A stretch of DNA of 64,000 nt from JAZKIX01 sp040384645 (GCA_040384645.1 JAZKIX010000028.1:1-64000); one strand, 5' to 3'. Positions 1 to 10,110 are shown, counted from the stretch's first letter. The notes: generated by a model not told the origin, from the letters alone. Program-made: numbers and translations.

Positions 1-287
1 CGCTGGTCGTTTATATGGGCGTTGCCCGTTGCCGCGAAATCCAGGCCGCATTGCTGGCCGGCGGCAAAGACGCGGCGACACCGGTTGCGGTGATTCAATC
101 GGCTACCGGCGTCTCGCAAGCCCAATTGATCACGACGCTTGGCCAGTTGCCGCAGGCATTGGCGGAATCGGGCATCGGTAGCCCCAGCATTATTGTTATC
201 GGCGATGTGGTGCGCTGTGCCGACGTGCAGTTGCCGGCCACGATAGAAGAAGTCCAAATGCCTGAGCGCGTGCAGCACGCGGGCTGA
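1..287 (+). CDS. cobA: Uroporphyrinogen-III C-methyltransferase, C-terminal end (partial)
   Basis: The window opens inside this gene; the reading frame is open from base 3. The visible part carries LVVYMGVARCREIQ, then TPVAVIQSATGVSQAQ, then a closing GSPSIIVIGDVVRC block. These are the usual C-terminal blocks of SUMT (CobA, or the CysG C-terminal domain), which adds two methyl groups from S-adenosylmethionine to uroporphyrinogen III to give precorrin-2 for siroheme and cobalamin. About 18 residues follow the last conserved block. The N-terminal half lies outside the window, so a stand-alone CobA cannot be separated from a CysG-type fusion. Confidence 0.85.
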   Translation, partial: LVVYMGVARCREIQAALLAGGKDAATPVAVIQSATGVSQAQLITTLGQLPQALAESGIGSPSIIVIGDVVRCADVQLPATIEEVQMPERVQHAG

Positions 288-346
288 GAGCGGTAGCTGA
301 GCAAGCAGTAGGTTTACAATCACGGCTTATTCCAATTGGGTAAGTC

Positions 347-1546
347 ATGGCACAGCAATTCGATGTAGCGGTAATTGGCGCCGGCGCGGCCGGCATGATG
401 TGCGCGGCGGTGGCGGCGCAGCGTGGCAAGAAGGTGGTTTTAATCGACCACGCTAGCAAGTTGGCGGAGAAAATCCGCATCTCCGGCGGTGGTCGCTGCA
501 ACTTCACCAATATCAACACGCTGCCGCAAAATTTCCTTTCTGAAAATCCCCATTTTTGTAAAAGCGCGTTATCGCGCTATACGCCGCAAGATTTCCTGGC
601 GTTGATGAAGCGTTACCGGATCGCGTATCACGAAAAACACAAGGGCCAGCTGTTTTGCGATAACTCGGCCGAAGACATCATCCGCATGTTGAAAGCGGAA
701 TGTGATCTCGGCGGCGTAAGCTGGCGCATGCCCTGCAAAGTCGGCGCGATCACAAAAACTGCCGACGAGCGTTTTTGTATCGAGACTGATGCCGGTGAAA
801 TCAGTGCTGCCAGCTTGGTGATCGCCGCCGGCGGTTTATCGATTCCAGCCATCGGCGCCAGCGATTTCGCGCATCGGGTGGCGCGCCAGTTTGGCTTGAA
901 AATGATCGAGCCGCGTCCGGCGCTAGTGCCCTTGACCTTCGATAATGCGGCCTGGCAGCCATTCGTACCTTTGGCTGGCATTGCCTTGGAAGTCGAAGTG
1001 GAAACCGGTAGCAAAAAAACGCGCGGTTATTTTAAGGAAGATTTGCTATTCACCCATCGCGGCCTGTCGGGCCCGGCCGTATTGCAAATTTCCAGTTATT
1101 GGCAACCGGCTGGCGCGCTGACCATCAATTTATTGCCAGAACTGGATGTCGCGCAAACCCTGATCGATGGCAAATCGACCATCAAGAAAAACCTCGGCAA
1201 TGTGCTGGCGCAATGGCTGCCCTCGCGTCTGGCGGAAGGTCTCTTAGAGGCAAACGGTTTCAAAGCCGATGTCCGTATCGCCGATATGCCCGACAAGCAA
1301 TTGCGTGCCTTGGGTGACGCCTTGAACCGCTGGAACCTGACACCGAATGGCTCGGAAGGCTATAAAAAAGCGGAAGTTACACGGGGCGGTGTCGATACCA
1401 AGGAATTATCGCAACAAAGCATGATGGCCAATATGGTGCCGGGTCTGCATTTTATCGGCGAAGCGGTCGATGTCACCGGTTGGCTCGGCGGCTACAATTT
1501 CCAATGGGCTTGGGCGTCGGGCATGGCGGCTGGATTGGCCGTATAA
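347..1546 (+). CDS. HI0933/YhiN-family FAD-dependent oxidoreductase
   Basis: This is a 399-residue cytosolic flavoprotein. An N-terminal dinucleotide-binding GAGAAG lies at about residues 11-16, followed by the family motif SGGGRCNFTN at about 46-55. The C-terminus has GEAVDVTGWLGGYNFQWA, the second FAD-contacting block typical of the HI0933/BaiN family. Length is normal. The substrate is not known from sequence; members have been linked to bile-acid reduction (BaiN) or have no assigned reaction. It lies 59 bp after the cobA end on the same strand, so co-transcription is possible. A strong hairpin terminator begins at its stop codon. Confidence 0.9.
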   Translation: MAQQFDVAVIGAGAAGMMCAAVAAQRGKKVVLIDHASKLAEKIRISGGGRCNFTNINTLPQNFLSENPHFCKSALSRYTPQDFLALMKRYRIAYHEKHKGQLFCDNSAEDIIRMLKAECDLGGVSWRMPCKVGAITKTADERFCIETDAGEISAASLVIAAGGLSIPAIGASDFAHRVARQFGLKMIEPRPALVPLTFDNAAWQPFVPLAGIALEVEVETGSKKTRGYFKEDLLFTHRGLSGPAVLQISSYWQPAGALTINLLPELDVAQTLIDGKSTIKKNLGNVLAQWLPSRLAEGLLEANGFKADVRIADMPDKQLRALGDALNRWNLTPNGSEGYKKAEVTRGGVDTKELSQQSMMANMVPGLHFIGEAVDVTGWLGGYNFQWAWASGMAAGLAV

Positions 1547-1575
1547 AAAAATCCCGCGAAGCAGCGGGATTTTTT
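1545..1575. terminator. Bidirectional intrinsic terminator
   Basis: The stem ATCCCGC / GCGGGAT with loop GAAGCA is flanked by an A-run on the left and a T-run on the right, so it can act on both strands. It sits between the convergent flavoprotein gene and the pirin gene and overlaps the flavoprotein stop codon. Confidence 0.85.
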
Positions 1576-1598
1576 GGTTTCTTCGCTTGGCTTGAGAC

Positions 1599-2289
1599 TT
1601 ATTTAGGTAAATCGAACACTAGCACNNNNNNNNNNNNNNNNNNNNNNNNNNNNNNNNNNNNNNNATTTCAAGGCATCGCCTGCGCCCAGCTTTTGGCCAT
1701 TGACCGTGACCGAACCGCGCGCCACGTGGACATAACTTAGCCGGCCCGGCGCCAAGGGCAACGTGGCTTGTTGCGGGCCATCAAACAAACCGACATACAG
1801 GCTGGCATCCTGATGCATCAAGACCGAACCGTCACGTCCGTCGCTGGAGGCAACCAAACACAAGCGTCCTTGCTTCTCCGATTCCGGAAAATGCTTTTCT
1901 TCATAGCCCGGTTCGATTCCTTGCACATTGGGCATGATCCAGATTTGCAGCAAATGCGTCGTGCTGGCCGAATGATTGAACTCGGAATGCCGCACGCCGC
2001 TGCCCGCACTCATACGCTGCACATCGCCCGGCCGGATCACGCTGCCATTGCCCATGCTGTCCTTATGCGCTAGTTCGCCATCCAGAACATAGGTAATGAT
2101 TTCCATATCTTTATGGCCGTGCGTGCCAAAACCCTGGTCTGCGTGGATCAGGTCGTCGTTGATCACACGCAAAGGGCCGAATCCCATATGCACCGGATCG
2201 TGATAATCGGCAAAAGAAAAGCTGTGATAAGACTCTAACCAACCGTGATTGGCATGGCCGCGTGCGTGGCTTGGACGATGTTCGAGCAT
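1599..2289 (-). CDS. Pirin family protein (interrupted by an assembly gap)
   Basis: This is a bicupin Fe-binding pirin. The four canonical metal ligands are visible at their usual positions: H57 and H59 in GTHGHKDME, and H101 and E103 in VRHSEFN. Pirins are quercetinase-like dioxygenases or redox-sensing co-regulators; the role here is not known. The start at 2289 has a strong AAGGGGAAG ribosome site. The C-terminal end VLVFDLPK followed by TAA (stop at 1599-1601) is recognisable beyond the 39-N gap but is out of frame with the left part if the gap is exactly 39, so the gap length must be wrong (2 modulo 3 is needed). Apart from the gap the gene looks intact. Confidence 0.88.
1626..1664. other. 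Assembly gap (39 N) inside the pirin gene
   Basis: A run of 39 N. Coding sequence resumes on both sides in different frames, so the true length differs from 39. Confidence 0.95.
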
Positions 2290-2513
2290 GACTTCCCCTT
2301 GGTAGATACAAGCTAATAAATTGGTGTCAAAGCGGCGATTACAAGCCCCCATTCTGTCGAATCGGCGGCCGTAATTAATATTAGGGGTTGGAAGCAGAAG
2401 GGAAATTTTTACCTTGCAGCGCAACTTTTGACGAACAGCAAGCAATGGTGAAGACTGCGCCGTTTATAGCCCGGCGCTTTCACTGTCATGCATCTGATTT
2501 AATGTGGGAAAGT

Positions 2514-2590
2514 GGGGGGTATAAGAAGAAATATACCGTTCCCGCACGGTTTTAAAGGGCCTTTAAATATACTGCAGTGAGTATATTTTG
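2514..2590 (+). repeat. Dispersed 72-bp element, copy A
   Basis: The copy starts with a G-run and TATAAG. It has a central hairpin ACCGT-TCCCGC-ACGGT and ends with AATATACT...AGTATATT followed by TTTTG. It is 73 bp from the last five G to the end of the palindrome. It lies in the 337-bp space between the pirin start and the helicase stop (both minus strand); nothing else is recognised there. Eight further copies occur in the window. Confidence 0.85.
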
Positions 2591-2626
2591 TTGAAAATCC
2601 ACTGTTTTTGCACAGCTAGACGCAAA

Positions 2627-4092
2627 TTACCGTTTTGGTATGCCGCCCAGCAATGCCGCAATCTTGTGTTTCGGCGGCCGGTTGGCGTCGTTGCCGCTAT
2701 TGACTGGCGTTGTCGAATTCGCTGGTTTTGCCGGCTCATACGGTTTCAAGAACCAGGGATCGATTTTCTCGCGGCGCGGGGCAGAACCGGGGCGGCCACT
2801 GCTACGTTCCAAACCAGTTGCTGTGCGGGCTGAACCGGCGCGCACCTCACTATCGTCGCGTCTTGGACGCCGCTCGCCACCGCGTTCATTGCCGCGTTCG
2901 CTGGAACGACTGGAGGACGGCGCTACAAAATCGGTCAATTCAAGGCGGGTGATCTTGGTCTTGATCAGCTTTTCAATATCGACCAGCAAACGCTCGTCCT
3001 TGTCCGAATATAGCGACAAGGCATCGCCGGAAGCGCCAGCACGGCCAGTGCGGCCGATCCGGTGTACGTAATCTTCCGCGTTATAAGGTAGGTCAAAATT
3101 GATCACACAAGGCAGATCGGAAATATCGAGACCGCGTGCCGCAACATCGGTCGCAACCAAGACATCGATCTCGCCACGCTTGAAGGCTTCCAGCGCGGCC
3201 ATGCGTTCTTGCTGCGTCTTGTCGCCGTGGATCGCCGAGGCTTTCACCCCTTCTTGTTCCAGTTGGCGCGCCAGACGCGAAGCGCCGATCTTGGTATTAG
3301 AAAACACTAAGACCTGCTTCAGGTCGCGTCCGCGAATCAAATGCGCAACCACGTCGCGTTTCGATTCTTCGGCGACCTTGTAGACCACTTGCGTGACCTT
3401 GTCGGCGGTGGCATTGCTGCGTGCCACTTCGATCGTGATTGGATTGTTGAGGAAGCTGTTCGCCAGCTTCTTGATTTCGCCAGAGAATGTGGCGGAAAAC
3501 ATCAGGTTTTGGCGCTGTTTCGGCAATAAATTGATGATACGTTGCAGATCGGGCAAGAAGCCCATATCGAGCATGCGATCGGCTTCATCCATTACCAAGA
3601 TCTGGGTTTGCGACAAGCTCACGGTCTTTTGCTGCACGTGATCGAGCAAGCNNNNNNNNNNTCAACGCCGGATCGTAAGATCGCTGTCTGCGGCGCCATA
3701 TCCATGCCGCCGAATACCACGGTCGAGCGCAAGGGCGTGTGCTGCGAATAGGCTTTTACATTCTCTGCGACCTGCACCGCCAATTCACGGGTCGGCACCA
3801 AGATCAAAGCGCGCACCGGATGCCGCGCCGGCGACGCGCTGCTGCTGGCATGTGCCAACAGCAATTGAATGATGGGCAGAGAGAAGCTGGCGGTTTTACC
3901 GGTACCAGTTTGCGCTGCGCCCATGACATCGCGGCCTTGCAATACGATGGGAATGGCTTCAGCTTGAATCGGGGTTGGGTGCGTATAGCCCTGATCGCTC
4001 AGGGCGCGCAGGATGTCAGCAGACAGCCCGAAGTCTTCAAAACGAACGGTCGGCAAGACAGGTGGTACTAGGACGGGCAGGATTTCAGACAT
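2627..4092 (-). CDS. rhlE: DEAD-box ATP-dependent RNA helicase, RhlE type (interrupted by a gap)
   Basis: This is an RNA helicase acting in ribosome assembly and RNA turnover. The order of motifs is: Q motif GYTHPTPIQ, Walker A AQTGTGKT, PTRELAVQ, DEADRMLDMGF, FSATF, then the helicase C domain with HRIGRTGRAG. A basic, low-complexity tail rich in R, G, E and S follows, as in RhlE proteins. A 10-N gap at 3652-3661 removes motif Ib (the ATPGR region). Judged by family sequence about 23 bases are missing, which restores the frame and gives about 492 residues. The gene is probably intact in the cell; the frameshift is an artefact of the gap. Confidence 0.88.
3652..3661. other. Assembly gap (10 N) inside rhlE
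   Basis: The flanks read ...LRSGV(E/D) and (R)LLDHVQQ. RhlE relatives have about seven residues ending in ATPG between them, so the real gap should be near 23 bases. Confidence 0.9.
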
Positions 4093-4098
4093 AATATT

Positions 4099-4176
<78 letters not shown>

Positions 4177-4373
4177 AATCTCTTTCGTGCGGACGTGGCC
4201 CGCTTAATATTCCCTCGGTAAATAAGGGAAGTGGCGAGGATATTTCCCCCGCCGAATCTAGTCAAGTGTTTATACCGATCTGAGTCGATAAAGTGGCTAT
4301 GAAGTCGCTTTTTGTGGGTAAAAAAGTGTTTTAACGGCCACTTTTAGAAAATTTGATCGGTCTTAGTCGAATG

Positions 4374-7116
4374 TTAGTTGCCTTCAAGGAAGCTTTTCAG
4401 CTTGTCGGACCGCGAAGGATGGCGCAGTTTGCGTAAGGCTTTGGCCTCGATTTGACGAATCCGCTCACGCGTGACATCAAATTGTTTGCCGACTTCTTCC
4501 AAAGTATGGTCGGTCGACATCTCGATCCCGAACCGCATGCGCAGCACTTTGGCTTCGCGTGGGGTCAGGGAGTCGAGTACATCCTTGACCACGCCGCGCA
4601 TCGAGGCATGCAGGGCGGCATCGGCTGGCGCCAATGTGTTGTTGTCTTCGATGAAATCGCCCAGATGCGAATCGTCATCGTCGCCAATCGGTGTTTCCAT
4701 GGAGATCGGTTCTTTGGCGATCTTCATGATCTTGCGGATTTTTTCCTCCGGCATTTCCATCTTGACCGCCAGCGTGGCCGGATCTGGTTCTGCGCCGGTT
4801 TCTTGCAGAATTTGACGGGAAATGCGATTCATTTTGTTGATCGTTTCGATCATATGCACCGGAATACGGATCGTGCGCGCCTGATCGGCAATCGAACGGG
4901 TGATCGCCTGGCGTATCCACCAAGTAGCATAGGTCGAGAACTTGTAACCGCGGCGATATTCAAACTTGTCGACTGCTTTCATCAAGCCGATATTGCCTTC
5001 TTGAATCAGGTCGAGGAACTGCAAGCCGCGGTTGGTATATTTTTTAGCGATAGAAATCACCAGCCGTAAATTAGCTTCTGTCATCTCGCGCTTGGCTTTG
5101 CGGGCTTTCATTTCACCTGCGGCCATTTGCTTATTGATATTGCGTAAATCCGGCAGCGGCAGCACCACGCGCGCTTGCAAGCTGATCAGCTTCTTTTGCA
5201 GTTCTTGCACAGTGGGAATATTGCGACCCAAAATCGCGCTGTAAGCATGGCCGGCGTTGACTTCGCCATTGACCCATTCAAGATTGGTTTCATTGCCCGG
5301 GAAAACCTTGATGAAATGGGCGCGTGGCATGCCGCAGCGATTGACAGCCACATCAAGGATTTGTTTCTCGATATGGCGCACTTCATCGACCTGACCGCGC
5401 AGGGTATCGCACAATTTTTCGACCACCTTGGCGGTGAAGCGTATACCCAGCAATTCTTGCGAGATGGCTTCTTGTGCCTTGACGTACGCCTTGGAGTTGT
5501 AGCCTTCTTTTTCGTAAGCCTTGCGCATCTTGTCGAACTGAGAAGAAATCGTCTCGAATTTTTCAAGCGCACTGAGCTTTAGTTGTTCAAGCTGTTCCGC
5601 CGAGAAACCAGCCGCGCCGGAAGCATTGCTTTCGTCTTCTTCGACTTCTTCTTCCTCTTCTTCTTCCTCGTCGTCTTCGTCTTCAGAAACGACTGGCGCG
5701 ACCACGATTGGCGGCTCGTCGGTGGCATTCATATCGACCAGGCCGTCGACGATTTCATCGATCTTGAGTTCGTCGTTGGTGATTTTTTCACCGGCAGCAA
5801 GAATTTCGGCAATGGTCATCGGACAGGCCGAAATGGCCTGGATCATGTCCTTCAGGCCATCTTCGATCTTCTTGGCAATGACGATTTCGCCTTCGCGCGT
5901 CAAGAGCTCAACCGATCCCATTTCACGCATATACATGCGCACTGGGTCGGTAGTGCGGCCAAAGTCAGAATCCACGGTCGATAGCGCAGCTTCGGCCGCG
6001 GCCTCGGCTTCATCATCGCTGGCGACCGTCGCTACGTTGTCTGATAGTAATAGCGTTTCGGCATCGGGTGCGTGATCGTATACTGCGATCCCCATATCGT
6101 TAAAGGTGCCGATAATGCCTTCGATCGCTTCTGGATCGATGATGTTTTCTGGCAGGTGATCGTTGATTTCCGCGTAGGTCAGGAAACCGCGCTCTTTACC
6201 GAGCTTGATCAGGGTTTTTAGCTTTTGGCGACGACGTTCCAGCTCTTCTTCAGTCGCTTCGGTATCGGAAGAGAACGCATCCTTGAGCAGGGCTTTTTCT
6301 TTAGCCTTGCGATCCTTGGCCTTGGCTTTGTCGGCTGCCTTCAACTCGGCACGTTCGACCGCATTGAGCGCTGCAACTTCATCGTTTTCGGGTTGAAATT
6401 CTTTTGGCTTGCGACCGCGCCGTCCAGGTACTTTGACCGTTGGCAAGAAGTAACCTGAAGTGTCTATCGCAGCCAAGGCGGCAGCATCTGTTGTCTGGTT
6501 TACTACGGGAGCACCCGATGTCTTCAATTCGGGCTTATCTTGAACGATCTCAACTTTTACCGGAAGTTTAGAGGGCTTCATCGCAATTTTCGGTTCAATT
6601 TTCTTAATTGTCACAGAGGCTTTCGATTGCACAGGCACAGACTTTGCAGCAGATTTAGGTAGAGCTTTTGCCTTCGGTGGTGGCTTGGCCGCAAGCGCCT
6701 TGGTCTGACGGTCGTAGCAGGCTTCCCGCTCCGGCTTCGCGTTGATGAAGCGGCATTGCTCGACCGCCGCAAAGCCTGGCGTCGCTCCGCTCCAACAAGC
6801 AGCCCGACACCGAGGTCATGCTGCAGCAGACCTGGTGAGGTTCTTTGGTGGCTGCGTTCAGTATCTATTTGGTTACAGGTTTTATTGCTTNNNNNNNNNN
6901 CTTCATGACCGGTTTGCTTGGTAATTTCGCAGCCTTTACGATTGGCACCGCGACCTTCGCCCTGCTTGCCGGTTTGGCAATAGCGGCTTTCTTTGCAACA
7001 GCGGCTGAAGCCGCTTTTGTTGTTACCTTTGCTGACGCGGTTTTGGCCGACGCCGACGCTGCTTTTTGAGAAGAAAGCGCCTGGGTTTTCGCGGGTTTTT
7101 TCATTGCGCTCGCCAT
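4374..7116 (-). CDS. rpoD: RNA polymerase primary sigma factor RpoD (sigma-70), N-terminus disrupted
   Basis: From 6638 down to 4374 the frame encodes a normal sigma-70. It has region 1.2 (DPVRMYMREMG), an acidic stretch of Asp/Glu in the non-conserved insert, region 2 (DLIQEGNIGLMKAVDKFEY, TYATWWIRQAI), region 3, and region 4 ending RERIRQIEAKALRKLR. A Lys/Ala-rich N-terminal extension is encoded at 6901-7116 (possible starts at ATG 7116 or 7104), but in a different frame and beyond a 10-N gap. Between 6661 and 6890 the sequence does not fit either part. The essential function argues that the real gene is intact and the assembly is faulty. It follows dnaG in the usual macromolecular synthesis order. 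Confidence 0.9.
6661..6890 (-). other. Anomalous segment within the rpoD 5' region
   Basis: In the rpoD frame this stretch reads through as a short GC-rich peptide containing AVEQCRFINAKPEREACYD, which is unlike the Lys/Ala/Pro-rich RpoD N-terminus. Further upstream (about 6823-6890) the same frame has several stop codons. The segment abuts the 10-N gap at 6891-6900. It may be a foreign contig end or a real insertion. Confidence 0.5.
6891..6900. other. Assembly gap (10 N) in the rpoD 5' region
   Basis: A 10-N run between the Lys/Ala-rich N-terminal coding part and the anomalous segment. The two coding parts of rpoD are not in one frame across it. Confidence 0.95.
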
Positions 7117-7379
7117 GGAATCAACTACCAAATAGGTTGTCTTATCGCACAGTCAGGAGCCCGCCGGGTTTAGCTTGGCAGGTTTACAAGTCTGTACTTG
7201 TCGCCACGGCCCATGTTAAAACACATGGGCTAATTACCAATCCGAAACATGCACAACCTTACCCATCAGTTGTTTCAGCCATACAAATAAATCATGCCGG
7301 CTGAAGCAAATACCCTCTAAGGTATTGAAAATTAAGCCTTAAAGTATAACATGCGGGTATCCCATTCCTCTAGTGCGCC

Positions 7380-7399
7380 AGCCAACCTAATGGTTGGCT
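7380..7399. other. Perfect 8-bp hairpin between dnaG and rpoD
   Basis: AGCCAACC-TAAT-GGTTGGCT lies directly after the dnaG stop codon on the minus strand. It has no T-run, so it is more likely an mRNA-processing or stabilising hairpin between dnaG and rpoD than a full terminator. Its function is inferred from position only. Confidence 0.45.
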
Positions 7400-7406
7400 A
7401 GTTACA

Positions 7407-9203
7407 TCATCTGCGCGCGATTTCTGCTTCCGCTTCGCGCCGTAATTGTTCCTGCAATTGGGTAATCTCGCGATAGCGCAAGCGTGCCTCCTCTGTTGCC
7501 AAACCTGCCGCTGCCAATTGATCCACTTCGTTCTTCAATGCCTGCATTTTAGTTTGCCGGATGGCACCTGCCAGTTCTATTCGAGCGGTATCGATTTCCG
7601 ATTCGGTATCGGCGGCAATTTCTGCAATCAAGGAGTCAAAATCGGAGCCCCCTGCCTTCAAATGTTCCGCCAATACCGCAAAACTCGCATGCGGCCCCAT
7701 CGATTGACTTATTGCAATTAAATGCGTTAGCAATTCTGCCCGATCCGGCGCGAAATGTGCAGCCGCATCGATGGCGGATTGATCTAGCTCACAAGCAAGT
7801 GCCGGATGTGCCACCAACAAACGCATTATTTGTAGTTCCAGCCCCACGGGTTGCGGGCGTTTGCTGCGTGGCGGTGCGGCACGGCCACGTGCCACCGGAT
7901 TGGACAGTTCAAATAAGGATTCGATCTCAGTGGGGGTATTTTGCGTAATTTGCGCCAGGCCTCGCACGATTTGCAAGCGCAAGGAGGAGGACGGCATTGC
8001 TTGCAGCAATGGTTTGGCATCGAATTGGGTTTTGGCCCGGCCTTCTGGCGTATTCAAGTCATTGTCGGCAGTGACTTCCTTGAGCAAAAATTGCGAGAAA
8101 GGCATCGCATCGCGCACCTGTTGCTCAAATACTTCCGCGCCGAATTGCCGGATGTAACTGTCGGGGTCATGCTCAGACGGCAAGAAAAGAAACTTGATGG
8201 TCTTATTGTCTGAGATAAAAGCCAGACTCGCTTCGAGTGCGCGCCGCGCTGCCCGGCGACCGGCTGAATCGCCATCGAAGCTGAAAATTACATGGTCGGT
8301 CTGACGTAACAATTTTTGTACATGGGTCGTGGTACAAGCGGTGCCAAGCGTCGCGACAGCTTGCGGAAAGCCTAGTTGCGCCAGCGCCACCACATCCATA
8401 TAACCTTCGGTCACCAATACATAGCCGGCATCGCGAATTGCCTGGCGTGCTTCGAACAGACCGTAGAGTTCCAGGCCTTTTTGAAATAACGGAGTTTCGG
8501 GAGAATTCAGGTATTTCGGTTCGCCTTTGTCCATCACGCGACCGCCGAAGCCGATGACTTGCCCTTTGGTGTTGCGAATTGGGAACATGATGCGGTCCCG
8601 AAAACGGTCGTAGCGCTTGCGATTGTGGCCTTCTTCATCGGTCTTATCAATTACCAAGCCCGCTTCGACCAAGGCTAGCACTTCGTAATCGGGGAACACC
8701 GAGCGCAGGCTGTCCCAGCCATCGGGGGCGTAGCCCATGCCGAATTTCGCTGCGATTTCGCCAGTCAGGCCGCGTCGTTTAAGGTATTCGATGGCCTGCG
8801 GCGCTAAGCGCAATTGCCCACGGTAATAATCGCAGGATAGGGTCATTGCATCGGATAACGCCATACTTCTGGCTTGATATTCGGCGCGTTGCGCTGGCGG
8901 AATTTTGTCGTCGTTCTCGGGCACGATCATGCCGGTATTTTGGGCAATATCCTTGACGGCTTCGACGAAGCCCTGGCCTGAATATTCCATCAGAAAACCG
9001 ATTGCAGTGCCGTGCGCGCCGCAGCCGAAGCAATGATAAAACTGCTTGGTCGGGCTGACTGTAAAACTGGGCGATTTCTCGCTGTGAAATGGGCATAAGC
9101 CCATGTAATTTGCGCCGCCCTTTTTAAGCTGGACGTACTTTCCCACCACATCGACAATGTCGACCCGGTTGAGCAAGTCCTGAATAAAGGATTGAGGAAT
9201 CAT
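7407..9203 (-). CDS. dnaG: DNA primase DnaG
   Basis: This 598-residue primase makes the RNA primers for replication. The N-terminal CHC2 zinc domain has CPFHSEKSPSFTVSP and FHCFGCG-type spacing (YHCFGCGAHG, about residues 37-66). The catalytic core contains RFRDRIMFPIRN, and the Toprim domain has VTEGYMDVVAL and FSFDGDSAGRRAA. The C-terminal helicase-binding domain is divergent, as is usual. Length is typical for betaproteobacteria. It lies between yqeY (110 bp upstream) and rpoD on the same strand. Confidence 0.97.
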   Translation of the reverse strand: MIPQSFIQDLLNRVDIVDVVGKYVQLKKGGANYMGLCPFHSEKSPSFTVSPTKQFYHCFGCGAHGTAIGFLMEYSGQGFVEAVKDIAQNTGMIVPENDDKIPPAQRAEYQARSMALSDAMTLSCDYYRGQLRLAPQAIEYLKRRGLTGEIAAKFGMGYAPDGWDSLRSVFPDYEVLALVEAGLVIDKTDEEGHNRKRYDRFRDRIMFPIRNTKGQVIGFGGRVMDKGEPKYLNSPETPLFQKGLELYGLFEARQAIRDAGYVLVTEGYMDVVALAQLGFPQAVATLGTACTTTHVQKLLRQTDHVIFSFDGDSAGRRAARRALEASLAFISDNKTIKFLFLPSEHDPDSYIRQFGAEVFEQQVRDAMPFSQFLLKEVTADNDLNTPEGRAKTQFDAKPLLQAMPSSSLRLQIVRGLAQITQNTPTEIESLFELSNPVARGRAAPPRSKRPQPVGLELQIMRLLVAHPALACELDQSAIDAAAHFAPDRAELLTHLIAISQSMGPHASFAVLAEHLKAGGSDFDSLIAEIAADTESEIDTARIELAGAIRQTKMQALKNEVDQLAAAGLATEEARLRYREITQLQEQLRREAEAEIARR

Positions 9204-9313
9204 GGGCTAATGTTCAAAAGCAGGCTCAAAAGGCACGCAGCAGATACAAAAATAAGGCGCCTGAATCGTCTGGCGCCCAATATTGCCAATGCTGCTTACA
9301 TACTACGATTTAC

Positions 9314-9760
9314 TTATGCTGTGAGCGCAGCCTTGACCAAGCCGGATACAGCCGTCATGTCAGCGCGCCCTGCCAGTTTCGGCTTCAGGATCGCCATCAC
9401 TTTGCCCATGTCTTGCGGGCCGCTGGCGCCGCTGGCGGCAATCGCGGCTTTCAGTTCTGCCTGTACTTCGGCGTCGGACAAGGCTGCCGGCATATAGGTA
9501 GCAAGGATCGCCAGTTCGGCTTTTTCGATATCGGCCAGATCTTGGCGTGCACCTGCTTCAAATTGTGTGATGGAATCTTTGCGCTGTTTGATCATTTTCT
9601 CAACGATCGCCAAAATCATCGTGTCGTTCAGCTCGATCCGCTCGTCGACTTCTTTACGTTTCATTTCTGCCATCAGCAGGCGAATCGTGCCTAGTTTGAC
9701 GGTTTCTTTGGCGCGCATTGCCGCTTTCATGTCTTCGCTGATTTGCAGTTTCAGGCTCAT
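9314..9760 (-). CDS. yqeY: GatB/YqeY domain-containing protein
   Basis: A 148-residue cytosolic protein starting MSLKLQISEDMKAAMRAK, the standard start of the YqeY family. Conserved blocks are KLGTIRLLMAEMKRKEVDE, a central SITQFEAGARQDLA helix, and the C-terminal GPQDMGKVMAILKPKLAGRAD. The domain resembles the tRNA-binding tail of GatB; its cellular role is unclear. The start at 9760 is chosen because of a GAGGA ribosome site and family alignment; a longer frame to 9814 lacks support. It sits between rpsU and dnaG. Confidence 0.92.
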   Translation of the reverse strand: MSLKLQISEDMKAAMRAKETVKLGTIRLLMAEMKRKEVDERIELNDTMILAIVEKMIKQRKDSITQFEAGARQDLADIEKAELAILATYMPAALSDAEVQAELKAAIAASGASGPQDMGKVMAILKPKLAGRADMTAVSGLVKAALTA

Positions 9761-9827
9761 GGCATCCTCGTGGAGATTGGTGGGATAAATTGATCTTGCT
9801 TTGAAAAAATACAAGGCTATAAATAGT

Positions 9828-9858
9828 AAAACCCGCCGCGGAAAAACCGGAGCGGGTT
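9828..9858 (-). terminator. Probable terminator or attenuator after rpsU
   Basis: On the minus strand AACCCGC and GCGGGTTTT form a stem around a loop of about 16 bases, followed by TTTTA. It lies between rpsU and yqeY, where partial termination would let rpsU be expressed more strongly than dnaG/rpoD. A second perfect hairpin, CAACCGC-ATTTTT-GCGGTTG (9874-9893), directly follows the rpsU stop. Confidence 0.6.
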
Positions 9859-9897
9859 AGGGACTAACTTGTACAACCGCAAAAATGCGGTTGAAAA

Positions 9898-10110
9898 TTA
9901 GAACAGCTTTTTAGGCAATTGCTGGCTGCGAATGCGTTTGTAATGACGCTTTACAGCTGCTGCAAGCTTGCGCTTACGCTCAGCGGTTGGCTTCTCGTAA
10001 AACTCGCGCGCACGCAATTCGGTCAAGAGGCCGGTTTTTTCAATAGTACGCTTGAAGCGACGCATCGCAACTTCGAACGGCTCGTTTTCTTTAAGGCGAA
10101 TGGTGGTCAT
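9898..10110 (-). CDS. rpsU: 30S ribosomal protein S21
   Basis: A 70-residue basic protein, MTTIRLKENEPFEVAMRRFK, ending QLPKKLF. It is a full-length S21 of the small ribosomal subunit and helps mRNA binding at initiation. It is the first gene of the rpsU-yqeY-dnaG-rpoD order and is followed by two hairpins that may set its level apart from the downstream genes. Confidence 0.97.
   Translation of the reverse strand: MTTIRLKENEPFEVAMRRFKRTIEKTGLLTELRAREFYEKPTAERKRKLAAAVKRHYKRIRSQQLPKKLF

Noticed and set aside
5583..6075. Plus-strand ORFs with Ser- or Phe-rich runs in the rpoD region
   Set aside because: They are antisense shadows of the Asp/Glu-rich codons of rpoD and have no ribosome sites.
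7150..7330. Possible riboswitch or leader between dnaG and rpoD
   Set aside because: No conserved aptamer pattern was recognised; only the short hairpin at 7380-7399 stands out.
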